Assembly (NCBI GenBank): GCA_021286885.1
Contig: JAJTBM010000227.1
Location: 1 to 5,455 of the forward strand
DNA: 5,455 nucleotides
Direction of reading: 5' to 3'
From: Rhodocyclales bacterium
GTDB taxonomy: Bacteria; Pseudomonadota; Gammaproteobacteria; Burkholderiales; Rhodocyclaceae
The position numbers and the translations under genes were made by a program. Below the pieces are notes generated by a model. That model saw only the letters and a list, made by a program, of their open reading frames with translations. It was not told where the DNA came from and searched no databases. This document shows, piece by piece, positions 1 through 5,455 of the stretch. Position 1 is the first letter of the stretch, and the number at the start of each line of letters is the position of its first letter.

Positions 1-720
1 CTCCAGGGTGCAATCCACCCACTCCACCACGGTGCCCAAGCGCTGCCCCTGGGGATTAAGAACCGGGTTGGCAATCAAGCCAAAGTGCCTGCCGCCGACC
101 TGAATGGCGGTGCGATACACCCCGGTCAGGCGGGCCAGCATATTGCGTTGATGGGCCGGGTTCTTGTGGAAATCGTCAAACGAGCGCCCCAGCAGCCCCT
201 GAACGCTGAAACTCGGTAGCGCTTTGCGCAAATCGGCTTCGGCGCTGCGCAGCATGGCCAGCACCGCCTCGTTGCAATAGACGATGCGCCCATCATTATC
301 GGCCAGCATGATGTTGGTCGTTGTTTTGTCGAGGGCGTTACGGATGCGCAGATTTTCTGCCGCCAGTGCGTGTTCACTTTCCATCTGGGTATGCACACCC
401 TTGCGAATGCGCTCCAGGCTCTGCCCCATCCGGGTCAGCGTCTCCCCTTCACCCCCCGAAACCTGCAGGCTTTTGTCCCACTGGCCGTTTTCCAGCTGAT
501 CCAAGCCCCGCCGAAGCGCCTCCACGCCCTCACCCCAAGCCACATGGATGCCCATCAGCAGATAAACCGCCAGCCCCAGGCCGAACAAGGGCCCCCACTC
601 ATATCCGAGCCCCATACTCAACCCGACGCCAAGCAGCATGCATCCCCCCACCAGTAACAGGCGGACAGCCAATGACAAGGGACGCAAAATCAGCAGCGCG
701 GGGGCAAGCAGCATAGTCAT
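1..720 (-). CDS. PAS-domain methyl-accepting chemotaxis protein, N-terminal part (runs off the left edge)
   Basis: The frame is open from an ATG at 718-720 to the window edge, giving 240 residues with no stop, so the C-terminal signalling domain lies outside. Two hydrophobic stretches (about residues 17-39 and 43-61) are separated by only a few residues, so there is essentially no periplasmic sensor domain. Residues about 62-115 look like a HAMP linker (LENGQW, then an E-x-x-x-L pattern). Residues about 122-240 form a PAS domain, with TTTNIMLADNDGRIVYCN as the first strands, FHKNPAHQR in the middle and LGTVVEWVD at the end. From memory, this PAS subtype is common in proteobacterial MCPs of the form TM-TM-HAMP-PAS-signalling domain, which sense intracellular redox state, oxygen or a small ligand. 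The ligand cannot be told here. The start is preceded by a weak GGGAA about 8 nt upstream; a second ATG at codon 3 is an alternative. It lies 57 nt after cheW, probably in the same transcript. Confidence 0.88.
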   Translation of the reverse strand, partial: MTMLLAPALLILRPLSLAVRLLLVGGCMLLGVGLSMGLGYEWGPLFGLGLAVYLLMGIHVAWGEGVEALRRGLDQLENGQWDKSLQVSGGEGETLTRMGQSLERIRKGVHTQMESEHALAAENLRIRNALDKTTTNIMLADNDGRIVYCNEAVLAMLRSAEADLRKALPSFSVQGLLGRSFDDFHKNPAHQRNMLARLTGVYRTAIQVGGRHFGLIANPVLNPQGQRLGTVVEWVDCTLE

Positions 721-777
721 GACGAAATTTCCCGATTTACAGACAACGGTGCGAGAAGCTTTTGGCGCAAGCACGCC

Positions 778-1281
778 TTACTGCACGGTTTCATCCACCA
801 GCGCCATTTCGCTGGACAGCATCAGACGCTCGATATCCACCACAATCAGCATCCGCTCGCCCAGAGCGCCCAGCCCGGTGATGTAGGCGGTATCCACCGA
901 AGAAGCAAAATCCGGCGCGGGGCGAATCTGCTCGGGGCCCAGGGAGATGACATCAGAAACGGCATCCACCACCATCCCGACCACTCGACCGCGAATGTTG
1001 AGGATGATGACCACCGTGAACGGCGTATATTCCGCAGCGCCCACCGCAAACTTGATGCGCAGGTCCACGATCGGAACGATGGTGCCCCGCAGATTGATCA
1101 CGCCCTTGATGAAACTGGGCGTGTTGGCAATGTTGGTCACTGCATCGTAGCCGCGTATTTCCTGCACCTTGAGGATGTCGATGGCGTACTCTTCCGCGCC
1201 CAAAGTAAAGGTGAGCAGTTCTTGGGTGAAGCCGGTTTCTTCCGGCTCCTGGGCAACAACTGAATGGCTGACCTGCAGCAT
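778..1281 (-). CDS. cheW: CheW chemotaxis coupling protein
   Basis: This is a 167-residue single-domain CheW, the cytoplasmic adaptor that links MCP signalling tips to the P5 domain of CheA in the receptor array. The CheW fold covers about residues 20-155. The opening strand is [15 protein letters not shown]. It is followed by the KVQEI segment, the hallmark [20 protein letters not shown] (residues 55-74) and the late [13 protein letters not shown] strand. The length is usual for the family (about 150-170). The start at 1279-1281 is set by a strong AAGGAG 8 nt upstream. The first 18 residues are polar and acidic and probably disordered. The gene is separated from cheA by 143 nt containing a terminator-like hairpin, so its level may be set partly independently of cheA. 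Family assignment is near certain; which receptors it couples is unknown. Confidence 0.97.
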   Translation of the reverse strand: MLQVSHSVVAQEPEETGFTQELLTFTLGAEEYAIDILKVQEIRGYDAVTNIANTPSFIKGVINLRGTIVPIVDLRIKFAVGAAEYTPFTVVIILNIRGRVVGMVVDAVSDVISLGPEQIRPAPDFASSVDTAYITGLGALGERMLIVVDIERLMLSSEMALVDETVQ

Positions 1282-1289
1282 GACCGTAA

Positions 1290-1295
1290 CTCCTT
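1290..1295 (-). promoter_or_regulatory. Ribosome binding site of cheW
   Basis: The minus strand reads AAGGAG 8 nt before the ATG at 1281. It is the strongest Shine-Dalgarno sequence in the window and fixes the cheW start. It also suggests efficient initiation, as expected for a scaffold protein needed in quantity. Confidence 0.85.
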
Positions 1296-1316
1296 CATGG
1301 GGATGCCTCTTTTACG

Positions 1317-1338
1317 GCCCTTCAGGGCTTTTCTGAAG
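1317..1338 (-). other. Overlapping inverted repeats in the cheW leader
   Basis: On the transcribed strand CTTCAG and CTGAAG (1338-1333 and 1325-1320) are perfect complements with a 7-nt loop. A second stem, GCCC-TGAA-GGGC (1328-1317), uses part of the same bases, so the two are mutually exclusive. No U-tract follows, so neither looks like a terminator. They lie 22 nt upstream of the cheW Shine-Dalgarno. They may be incidental or may be 5' leader structure; function is not shown. Confidence 0.3.
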
Positions 1339-1362
1339 TCATGACAAATCAGCTTTCTGCAT

Positions 1363-1410
1363 GAAAGAAAATGGCCGCCCCCCGCCAGGCAGGAGAACGG
1401 CCATTTCTTC
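1363..1410 (-). terminator. Intrinsic terminator-like hairpin between cheA and cheW
   Basis: Read on the minus strand, AAATGGCCG (1406-1398) and CGGCCATTT (1377-1369) form a perfect 9-bp stem. The 20-nt interior is itself able to pair (CCTGC with GCGGG, or TTCTCC with GGGGGG including wobbles). The 3' arm runs straight into TCTTTC, giving TTTTCTTTC in all. It begins 18 nt after the cheA stop codon, the usual place for a rho-independent terminator. The plus-strand direction lacks a U-run, so it acts on the che transcript. Because cheW follows in the same orientation, partial termination with read-through is the likeliest role. Confidence 0.65.
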
Positions 1411-1424
1411 AAAACAGGGGGATT

Positions 1425-3731
1425 TTAATGATGCGTCAAGGCAGGCACCATGCGGCGGGCCAGACTCACCAGCACAGGCACATCCAGGATCAAGGCCACG
1501 CGCCCATCCCCCATGATGGTGGCCCCCGTGATGCCCTGCACCCGGCGATAGTTGGCTTCCAGGCTCTTGATGACCACCTGATGCTGACCAATCAGTTGGT
1601 CGATGAACAGGGCTGCGCTCTGGCCATCGGCCTCCAGCACCACCATGATGCCCTTGGTCCAGTCGGTGATCGCCCCCTGGATGTGGAACACCTCATGCAA
1701 GCAGATTACGGGCAGATACTCGCCGCGCACCTGGATCAAACGTTCAACCCCCGACACGCTCTTCATCATGGCCCGCTCGGGCTGCATGGACTCCATCACA
1801 TAACCCAGGGGGATGATGTAGGTTTCCGGCCCCACGCCCACGCTCATGCCGTCCAGAATGGCCAGGGTCAGGGGTAACCGGACGGTGATCCGGGTGCCCA
1901 CACCGGCCATGGAATCCAGCTCGATGCGCCCGCCCATGGCCGAAATGTTCTTCTTGACCACATCCATGCCCACGCCTCGCCCCGACACCTCGGTGATTTG
2001 CTCGGCGGTGGAAAAACCCGGCTCCATGATGAGCTGCCAGACTTCCTGATCGGTCATGGTGTCGCTGACCTGCATGCCCCGCTCCCGGGCCTTGGCCAGA
2101 ATGCGCCCCCGGTTGAGGCCGGCACCGTCATCCCCCACCTCGATCACAATGTTCCCGCTTTGGTGATACGCCGAGAGGGTGATCGTGCCGGTTTCGGACT
2201 TGCCCGCCGCCCGCCGCTTTTCGGGCGTTTCGAGGCCGTGATCCAGACTATTGCGCACCAGGTGGGTGAGCGGATCGGTAATGCGCTCCACCAGGCTCTT
2301 GTCCATCTCGGTGGTTTCGCCGATGGTCTTGAGCTCCACCTGCTTGCCCAATTTTTGGGACAGATCCCGCACCACGCGGGGGAAGCGGCTGAACACCACC
2401 GAAATCGGCATCATCCGGATGGACATGACCGACTCTTGCAAATCCCGGGTATTGCGCTCCAGTTGGGCAAGACCATTGATGAGGCGCTCGAACACCACCG
2501 GGTCTACGTTGCTGGCCGCCTGGGTCAACATGGCCTGGGTAATGACCAGCTCGCCCACCAGATTGATCATCTGGTCCACCTTTTCAACACTGACCCGGAT
2601 GGAGCCACTATCTCCCCCTGCCGCCGGTTTGGCTGCCGCCGGCTTGCGCTGGCTGGCGCTGCTCGCCGGTGCGGCGGCCTCTACGACCACCGGAACCACC
2701 GGTGCTGCCGGTGTCGGCTCGGCGGGTGCTTGCACAGGCAAGGGTACAAAGAAACCGTAGGCACCGTTCTCCTTTTCCTGTACAGGCTCAGCCTGTACGG
2801 GCACCGCTGCCGGCACCTCGGGCCCATCAGGCAAGGGCGGGAGTTCGTGGAAGAAGCCATAGGGCTCCGCCGCCTGCTGACGGATCAGGAGCTGATCCAC
2901 CTCTTCCACATCAAAGAAACCGTAGGCCTCTTCAGGTGCTGCAGCGGGCGGCGCGGCTGCATCAGCGGATGCAGCGGGCGGCAACTCAAACAGGCCGAAC
3001 CCTTCATCCTCCTCCGCCATGGGCAAAGGCCACGCCTCGATCCGAATGACCTCCGGGTCGAGCAGAAAACTGAGGACGCCCTTCAGATCGCTCTCCGGCG
3101 CGCCGGTGATGACCAGCAAATGGCACTCACCATAGCCTCCTGCCGGGCTTTCCACCGTTTCAACTTCACCAAAACCCGTGAGCTCTGCCACCAGCCGGGA
3201 CAACACCTGCTGCTGCTCGTCCACACCCCCCACCAAGGGGAAATGGATCAGATGCCCGGTACGGCCTGCGTGCACCGTAGGCAGCGCCTGCACGGCCTGA
3301 GCGGGTAGGGGGGTGGCCTGGGCGGGGGCGTTACCACCATCCAGGTTTTGGCAAAGCAGCTCCAGACGGTGGCAGATGTCTTCCGCCGCCGCACGATCCG
3401 CCTCTTCCTCGCCGCGATGGGCTGCCAGCAGATTCTTCAGCACATCCCCCGCCACCAGGGACGCATCCACCATATCGTTGGTGAGAGGGGCTTCCCCTTT
3501 GCGCACCCTGTCCAACATGGTTTCCAGAATATGGGTAACTTCCATCATGTCCTGGAAACCAAAGGTACCGCTGGAACCTTTGATGGAGTGGGCAGCCCTG
3601 AACAGGGCGTTCACTTCTTCAGGGTCGGGTGCTGCCGGATCAATCGCCAGCAACAACGCCTCCATGTTCGCCAGATGCTCCGCTGCCTCTTCGAAGAACA
3701 CCTGGAAGAACTGGCTCATATCAATGGCCAT
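1425..3731 (-). CDS. cheA: CheA chemotaxis histidine kinase
   Basis: CheA is the cytoplasmic kinase of the chemoreceptor array; it autophosphorylates on histidine and donates the phosphate to CheY. Domains in the 768-residue product: P1/Hpt about 1-125 with AAHSIKGSSGTFGF and the phosphoacceptor His48 (same number as in E. coli). A ferredoxin-like CheY-docking (P2-like) domain spans about 158-236. An Ala/Pro-rich linker at about 240-375 carries four Y/F-G-F/L-F motifs. P3 dimerisation helices start at about 377. The P4 ATPase has N box HLVRNSLDHGLE (490-501), G1 VGDDGAG (532-538), F box PGFSTA (571-576) and G2 GRGVGMD (584-590). The P5 CheW-like domain runs from about 625 to the end. All catalytic motifs look intact and there is no C-terminal receiver. 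I chose the ATG at 3729-3731, which has AGGAG 6 nt upstream. The longer frame to 3797 would overlap cheY and swallow this ribosome binding site. The gene starts 37 nt after cheY. Confidence 0.97.
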   Translation of the reverse strand: MAIDMSQFFQVFFEEAAEHLANMEALLLAIDPAAPDPEEVNALFRAAHSIKGSSGTFGFQDMMEVTHILETMLDRVRKGEAPLTNDMVDASLVAGDVLKNLLAAHRGEEEADRAAAEDICHRLELLCQNLDGGNAPAQATPLPAQAVQALPTVHAGRTGHLIHFPLVGGVDEQQQVLSRLVAELTGFGEVETVESPAGGYGECHLLVITGAPESDLKGVLSFLLDPEVIRIEAWPLPMAEEDEGFGLFELPPAASADAAAPPAAAPEEAYGFFDVEEVDQLLIRQQAAEPYGFFHELPPLPDGPEVPAAVPVQAEPVQEKENGAYGFFVPLPVQAPAEPTPAAPVVPVVVEAAAPASSASQRKPAAAKPAAGGDSGSIRVSVEKVDQMINLVGELVITQAMLTQAASNVDPVVFERLINGLAQLERNTRDLQESVMSIRMMPISVVFSRFPRVVRDLSQKLGKQVELKTIGETTEMDKSLVERITDPLTHLVRNSLDHGLETPEKRRAAGKSETGTITLSAYHQSGNIVIEVGDDGAGLNRGRILAKARERGMQVSDTMTDQEVWQLIMEPGFSTAEQITEVSGRGVGMDVVKKNISAMGGRIELDSMAGVGTRITVRLPLTLAILDGMSVGVGPETYIIPLGYVMESMQPERAMMKSVSGVERLIQVRGEYLPVICLHEVFHIQGAITDWTKGIMVVLEADGQSAALFIDQLIGQHQVVIKSLEANYRRVQGITGATIMGDGRVALILDVPVLVSLARRMVPALTHH
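2747..2762 (-). repeat. 16-bp direct repeat, copy 1 (encodes AYGFF)
   Basis: CAAAGAAACCGTAGGC on the plus strand is identical to 2912-2927. Both copies encode Ala-Tyr-Gly-Phe-Phe with the same codons, suggesting duplication of a short DNA block or recent copying between motif units. The motif at about 2850-2861 (PYGFF) is diverged in DNA. Confidence 0.7.
2748..2999 (-). repeat. Four-copy Y/F-G-F/L-F short motif in the CheA linker
   Basis: The linker between the P2-like and P3 domains contains FGLF (residues 245-248), YGFF (270-273), YGFF (291-294) and YGFF (325-328). Each sits among acidic residues (EDEG, PEEA, AAEP, KENGA), and three are followed by a hydrophobic/proline stretch (ELPP, HELPP, VPLP). 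The rest of the linker is Ala/Pro/Val-rich and looks disordered. Spacing is uneven (25, 21, 34 residues), so these behave as repeated short linear motifs rather than a folded tandem repeat. From memory, similar motifs occur in other proteobacterial CheA linkers; their partner is not established as far as I know. Confidence 0.75.
2912..2927 (-). repeat. 16-bp direct repeat, copy 2 (encodes AYGFF)
   Basis: Identical in sequence and reading frame to 2747-2762, 165 bp away, within the CheA linker. It encodes the YGFF at residues 270-273. Confidence 0.7.
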
Positions 3732-3737
3732 GCCTGT

Positions 3738-3743
3738 CTCCTG
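3738..3743 (-). promoter_or_regulatory. Ribosome binding site that decides the cheA start
   Basis: The minus strand reads CAGGAG 6 nt before the ATG at 3731. This supports a 768-residue CheA starting MAIDMSQFF rather than the 22-residue longer reading, whose first residues (MRLSKRSSADK) have no Hpt similarity and overlap the end of cheY. Confidence 0.8.
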
Positions 3744-3768
3744 CGATGCACACGTGGGTGCAGCTTTG

Positions 3769-4134
3769 TCAGCCGATGACCTTTTTGACAACCTCAATCA
3801 GCTTCTGAGGATCAAAGGGCTTGACCAGCCAGCCCGTAGCCCCGGCACCCCGGCCCTGGGCCTTCATCGCATCCGAAGATTCGGTGGTCAGCATCAGGAT
3901 GGGCACGCTCTTGTATTGGGGCATGGCCCGCAAAGACTTGATCAGGGACAAGCCATCCATGCGCGGCATGTTCTGGTCGGTCAGGACCAGATTGAAGCTT
4001 TTGGATTTGGCCTTGTCCAGGCCATCCATGCCATCCACCGCTTCCACGATTTCATAGCCAGCGCTTTTCAGGGTGAACGAGACCATCTGCCGGATGGAGG
4101 CAGAGTCATCAACGGTAAGTACGGTCTTGGCCAT
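3769..4134 (-). CDS. cheY: CheY chemotaxis response regulator
   Basis: A 121-residue stand-alone receiver domain with no output domain. Phosphorylated CheY would diffuse from the receptor array to the flagellar switch protein FliM. Key residues are all present: acidic pair Asp9/Asp10 (TVDDS), phosphoacceptor Asp53 (LVLTDQNMP), switch Thr83 (LMLTTES), Lys105 (WLVKPF). Trp102 stands where the aromatic of E. coli GYVVKPF sits. An AGGA 7 nt upstream supports the ATG at 4132-4134. It follows the MCP stop codon by 20 nt and precedes cheA by 37 nt, so mcp-cheY-cheA are very probably cotranscribed. The placement next to cheA favours a true CheY over a generic receiver, though type IV pilus systems use similar proteins. 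Confidence 0.96.
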   Translation of the reverse strand: MAKTVLTVDDSASIRQMVSFTLKSAGYEIVEAVDGMDGLDKAKSKSFNLVLTDQNMPRMDGLSLIKSLRAMPQYKSVPILMLTTESSDAMKAQGRGAGATGWLVKPFDPQKLIEVVKKVIG

Positions 4135-4154
4135 CTTGGTTTCCTAAGTTGAGG

Positions 4155-5375
4155 CTAGAACAAATCGATCTCGCCGTGCGAGACCTCTTTCTGACGCACG
4201 GGGTTACGCTCCATGGCTTCGTGCAACTCCGCAATCTGCTCGCGCAGGCTCTGGGCCACTTCACCCAGGGCCCGGGGATTGCCGGCAGCTGCGCTCCGCA
4301 GGGCTTCTGCCAATTTATCGAACTGGGTCAACACTTTGCTCAAGGCTTCTACGCGCTTGTCCACATGGCCAATCAGCTGGGAGACCATGTCCTGAAACTG
4401 CAGGGAGGTGACGGCCTGACTGACTTCGGCATCCATGCGTCGTGCCTCTTCGCCCAGACGCTGAATGGCGACATGGCGCTTCTGGTTCACCCCGTCCATG
4501 AACATCAGGACGTGCTCGACCTTCTGCTTGGACTCCAATGCAAAATTCATGTCGGTGGAAGCCATCTGCTCAATGGCGGCTTCCGTGCTGCGCACACTGT
4601 CACGCATGGAGCGCATCAGGCTCGAAATCTGCTGACTGAACTGGGTGGTGCGGGTGGATAAATCGCGCACCTCATCGGCCACCACGGCAAAGCCCCGGCC
4701 AGCCTCCCCCGCCCGCGCAGCCTCAATGGCGGCATTGAGCGCCAGCAGATTGGTCTGTTTGGCAATGCCGGTGATCTCCCCCAGGATGCCTTCCACATTG
4801 GCCGCCCGCTGGGAAATGCGGTCTGTGAGTTCAACCAGCTCCATTCCCAGCTTGCTGTTGGTAATCACGCTATCCACCACCCGCTGCATCACCTGGGAGG
4901 TATCAGAGACAAATTCGTCAAAGCTCGGAATATCCGGATGAGCTTGTTCATCCTGGGCCAGACTGATCGCAATTTCCTGCTGGCAACTACTCGTCTTGAG
5001 CATGCCGGTAAAACTGCACGTCAGTTGCCCAATGGCTCCAGACAACATGCCCTGTACCCGCTCCACCTCTTCCCGAATCGCGCCGTGCTGGGTGCGAAAA
5101 TGCTGGGCGCAGTCCATCAGCAGGGCCTCAATCTCTTCCAGAGTCTGGGGACTGGCTGCCAACTCCACCCCGTGCACCGCAGCATTTCGCTGCCCTCTTC
5201 CTGCACCGTTCAAAGCCAAGGCCAGCAAGCCCAAACCCAGGCCCCCCAGGCCACCCACAGCCATCAGCCCCCACATCAATGCATTGCCCTCCAGCACCTG
5301 AGCGAGCCCCAGGCCAGCCAGCAGGGTGCCGAGCAGGCCTGCCATGTAGAGCTTGACCCCTGACAGTTGATTCAT
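4155..5375 (-). CDS. Methyl-accepting chemotaxis protein without a periplasmic sensor domain, with a CheZ-like C-terminal segment
   Basis: The first gene of the operon encodes a 406-residue chemoreceptor. Two hydrophobic helices (about residues 9-27 and 31-55) are joined by only a few residues, so it is membrane anchored with no external ligand domain. No HAMP is recognisable. A cytoplasmic helical region (about 75-190) leads to the conserved signalling tip at 197-240, with [20 protein letters not shown] and [15 protein letters not shown], which contacts CheA and CheW. After the returning helix comes [15 protein letters not shown] (324-338), then a charged helical tail ending SHGEIDLF. There is no CheR-tethering NWETF-type pentapeptide. 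I chose the ATG at 5373-5375 (AGAGGA 10 nt upstream). A TTG at 5420 would extend it by 15 residues but has no ribosome site and falls inside the likely promoter. The input sensed (membrane or energy state, or a partner protein) is unknown. Confidence 0.93.
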   Translation of the reverse strand: MNQLSGVKLYMAGLLGTLLAGLGLAQVLEGNALMWGLMAVGGLGGLGLGLLALALNGAGRGQRNAAVHGVELAASPQTLEEIEALLMDCAQHFRTQHGAIREEVERVQGMLSGAIGQLTCSFTGMLKTSSCQQEIAISLAQDEQAHPDIPSFDEFVSDTSQVMQRVVDSVITNSKLGMELVELTDRISQRAANVEGILGEITGIAKQTNLLALNAAIEAARAGEAGRGFAVVADEVRDLSTRTTQFSQQISSLMRSMRDSVRSTEAAIEQMASTDMNFALESKQKVEHVLMFMDGVNQKRHVAIQRLGEEARRMDAEVSQAVTSLQFQDMVSQLIGHVDKRVEALSKVLTQFDKLAEALRSAAAGNPRALGEVAQSLREQIAELHEAMERNPVRQKEVSHGEIDLF

Positions 5376-5385
5376 GTTTTTCGCA

Positions 5386-5391
5386 TCCTCT
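5386..5391 (-). promoter_or_regulatory. Ribosome binding site that decides the first MCP start
   Basis: The minus strand reads AGAGGA 10 nt before the ATG at 5375. It is the only Shine-Dalgarno-like sequence near the candidate starts. The alternative TTG at 5420 is preceded by CTAAAGAACGACC, which is not a credible site. Confidence 0.65.
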
Positions 5392-5404
5392 GGATCTGGC
5401 AAAG

Positions 5405-5432
5405 ATATCGTCCCGCTCAAGGTCGTTCTTTA
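5405..5432 (-). promoter_or_regulatory. Candidate sigma-28 (FliA) promoter of the mcp-cheYA(W) operon
   Basis: On the minus strand, TAAAG starts at 5432 and GACGATAT occupies 5412-5405. The FliA consensus is TAAA, about 15 nt, then GCCGATAA. Here the -35 TAAA is exact, the spacer is 16 nt, and the -10 matches at 6 of 8 positions. Initiation near 5398 would leave a leader of about 22 nt with AGAGGA and the ATG at 5375, a normal layout. Chemotaxis operons are commonly FliA-dependent, which fits. The spacer is one base longer than the consensus and the window ends 23 nt upstream, so other promoters may exist. Confidence 0.5.
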
Positions 5433-5455
5433 GGTACTTTTCCAGCCACTCGCGT

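Noticed and set aside
721..777. Terminator or promoter between cheW and the PAS-MCP
   Set aside because: Only a 4-bp stem (GGCG/CGCC) without a U-tract, and no -35/-10 pair; read-through from cheW is simpler.
1296..1362. Separate promoter for cheW (TTGTCA at 1345-1340, or GCCGTAAA at 1318-1311 as a sigma-28 -10)
   Set aside because: TTGTCA has only TGAAGG at the right -10 distance, and GCCGTAAA has no TAAA at 14-16 nt upstream.
1998..3308. Long plus-strand open frame (436 codons) opposite cheA
   Set aside because: It lies wholly antisense to conserved CheA domains, its translation is rich in His/Arg/Gly with no recognisable domain, and long antisense frames are common in GC-rich genes.
3747..3762. 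TGCAC/GTGCA inverted repeat between cheY and cheA
   Set aside because: Only 5 bp with a 6-nt loop and no U-tract; it may be chance and does not cover the ribosome site.
3732..3797. 22-residue N-terminal extension of CheA
   Set aside because: It overlaps the end of cheY, contains the CAGGAG site for the ATG at 3731, and its residues do not resemble an Hpt domain.
3313..4152. Plus-strand open frame of 279 codons opposite cheA and cheY
   Set aside because: Shadow of GC-rich coding sequence across two well-supported genes; no ribosome site or protein similarity recognised.
5376..5420. 15-residue TTG-started extension of the first MCP
   Set aside because: No ribosome binding site, an in-frame TAA 9 nt upstream, and it lies across the candidate sigma-28 -10 region; the ATG at 5375 has AGAGGA upstream.
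5376..5454. Minus-strand open frame reading [17 protein letters not shown] near the right edge, as the tail of an upstream gene
   Set aside because: It looks protein-like for about 20 residues but stays open deep into the MCP gene. The other two frames stop at 5417-5419 and 5430-5432. Too little sequence to decide whether any upstream gene ends here.

Overview
All recognisable genes in this window lie on the minus strand and form one chemotaxis signalling cluster. In transcription order (right to left) they are: a short membrane chemoreceptor (MCP) without a periplasmic domain, cheY, cheA, cheW, and the N-terminal part of a second MCP that carries a PAS domain and runs off the left edge. GC content is high (roughly 60% by eye). 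The CheA architecture and the PAS-type receptor look like motile Betaproteobacteria, Acidithiobacillia or a nearby Gammaproteobacterium; the sequence does not let me name a genus. There are no tRNA or rRNA genes, mobile elements, CRISPR arrays or phage genes.

Layout. 5376-5455 is the upstream control region. It holds a good candidate for a sigma-28 (FliA) promoter, which would make this a late flagellar/chemotaxis transcription unit. 4155-5375 is the first MCP, 20 nt before cheY (3769-4134). A further 37 nt separates cheY from cheA (1425-3731, 768 aa with the start chosen here). A 143-nt gap follows, containing a hairpin plus U-rich tract that looks like an intrinsic terminator, then cheW (778-1281). 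After 57 nt comes the PAS-MCP (1-720, incomplete). No gap exceeds 300 bases.

How the parts work together. The two MCPs would be coupled through CheW to the histidine kinase CheA. CheA autophosphorylates at His48 and passes the phosphate to Asp53 of CheY, which signals to the flagellar switch. No cheR, cheB, cheD or cheZ is present in the window. 

The most interesting observation concerns the first MCP. Downstream of its signalling tip it carries an FQDMVSQ stretch resembling the catalytic DxxxQ helix of the CheY-P phosphatase CheZ. It ends in SHGEIDLF, which resembles CheY-binding peptides (the FliM N-terminus, and the hydrophobic aromatic CheZ C-terminus). The receptor may therefore also act on, or tether, CheY. 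The second notable feature is a four-copy Y/F-G-F/L-F short motif in the CheA linker.
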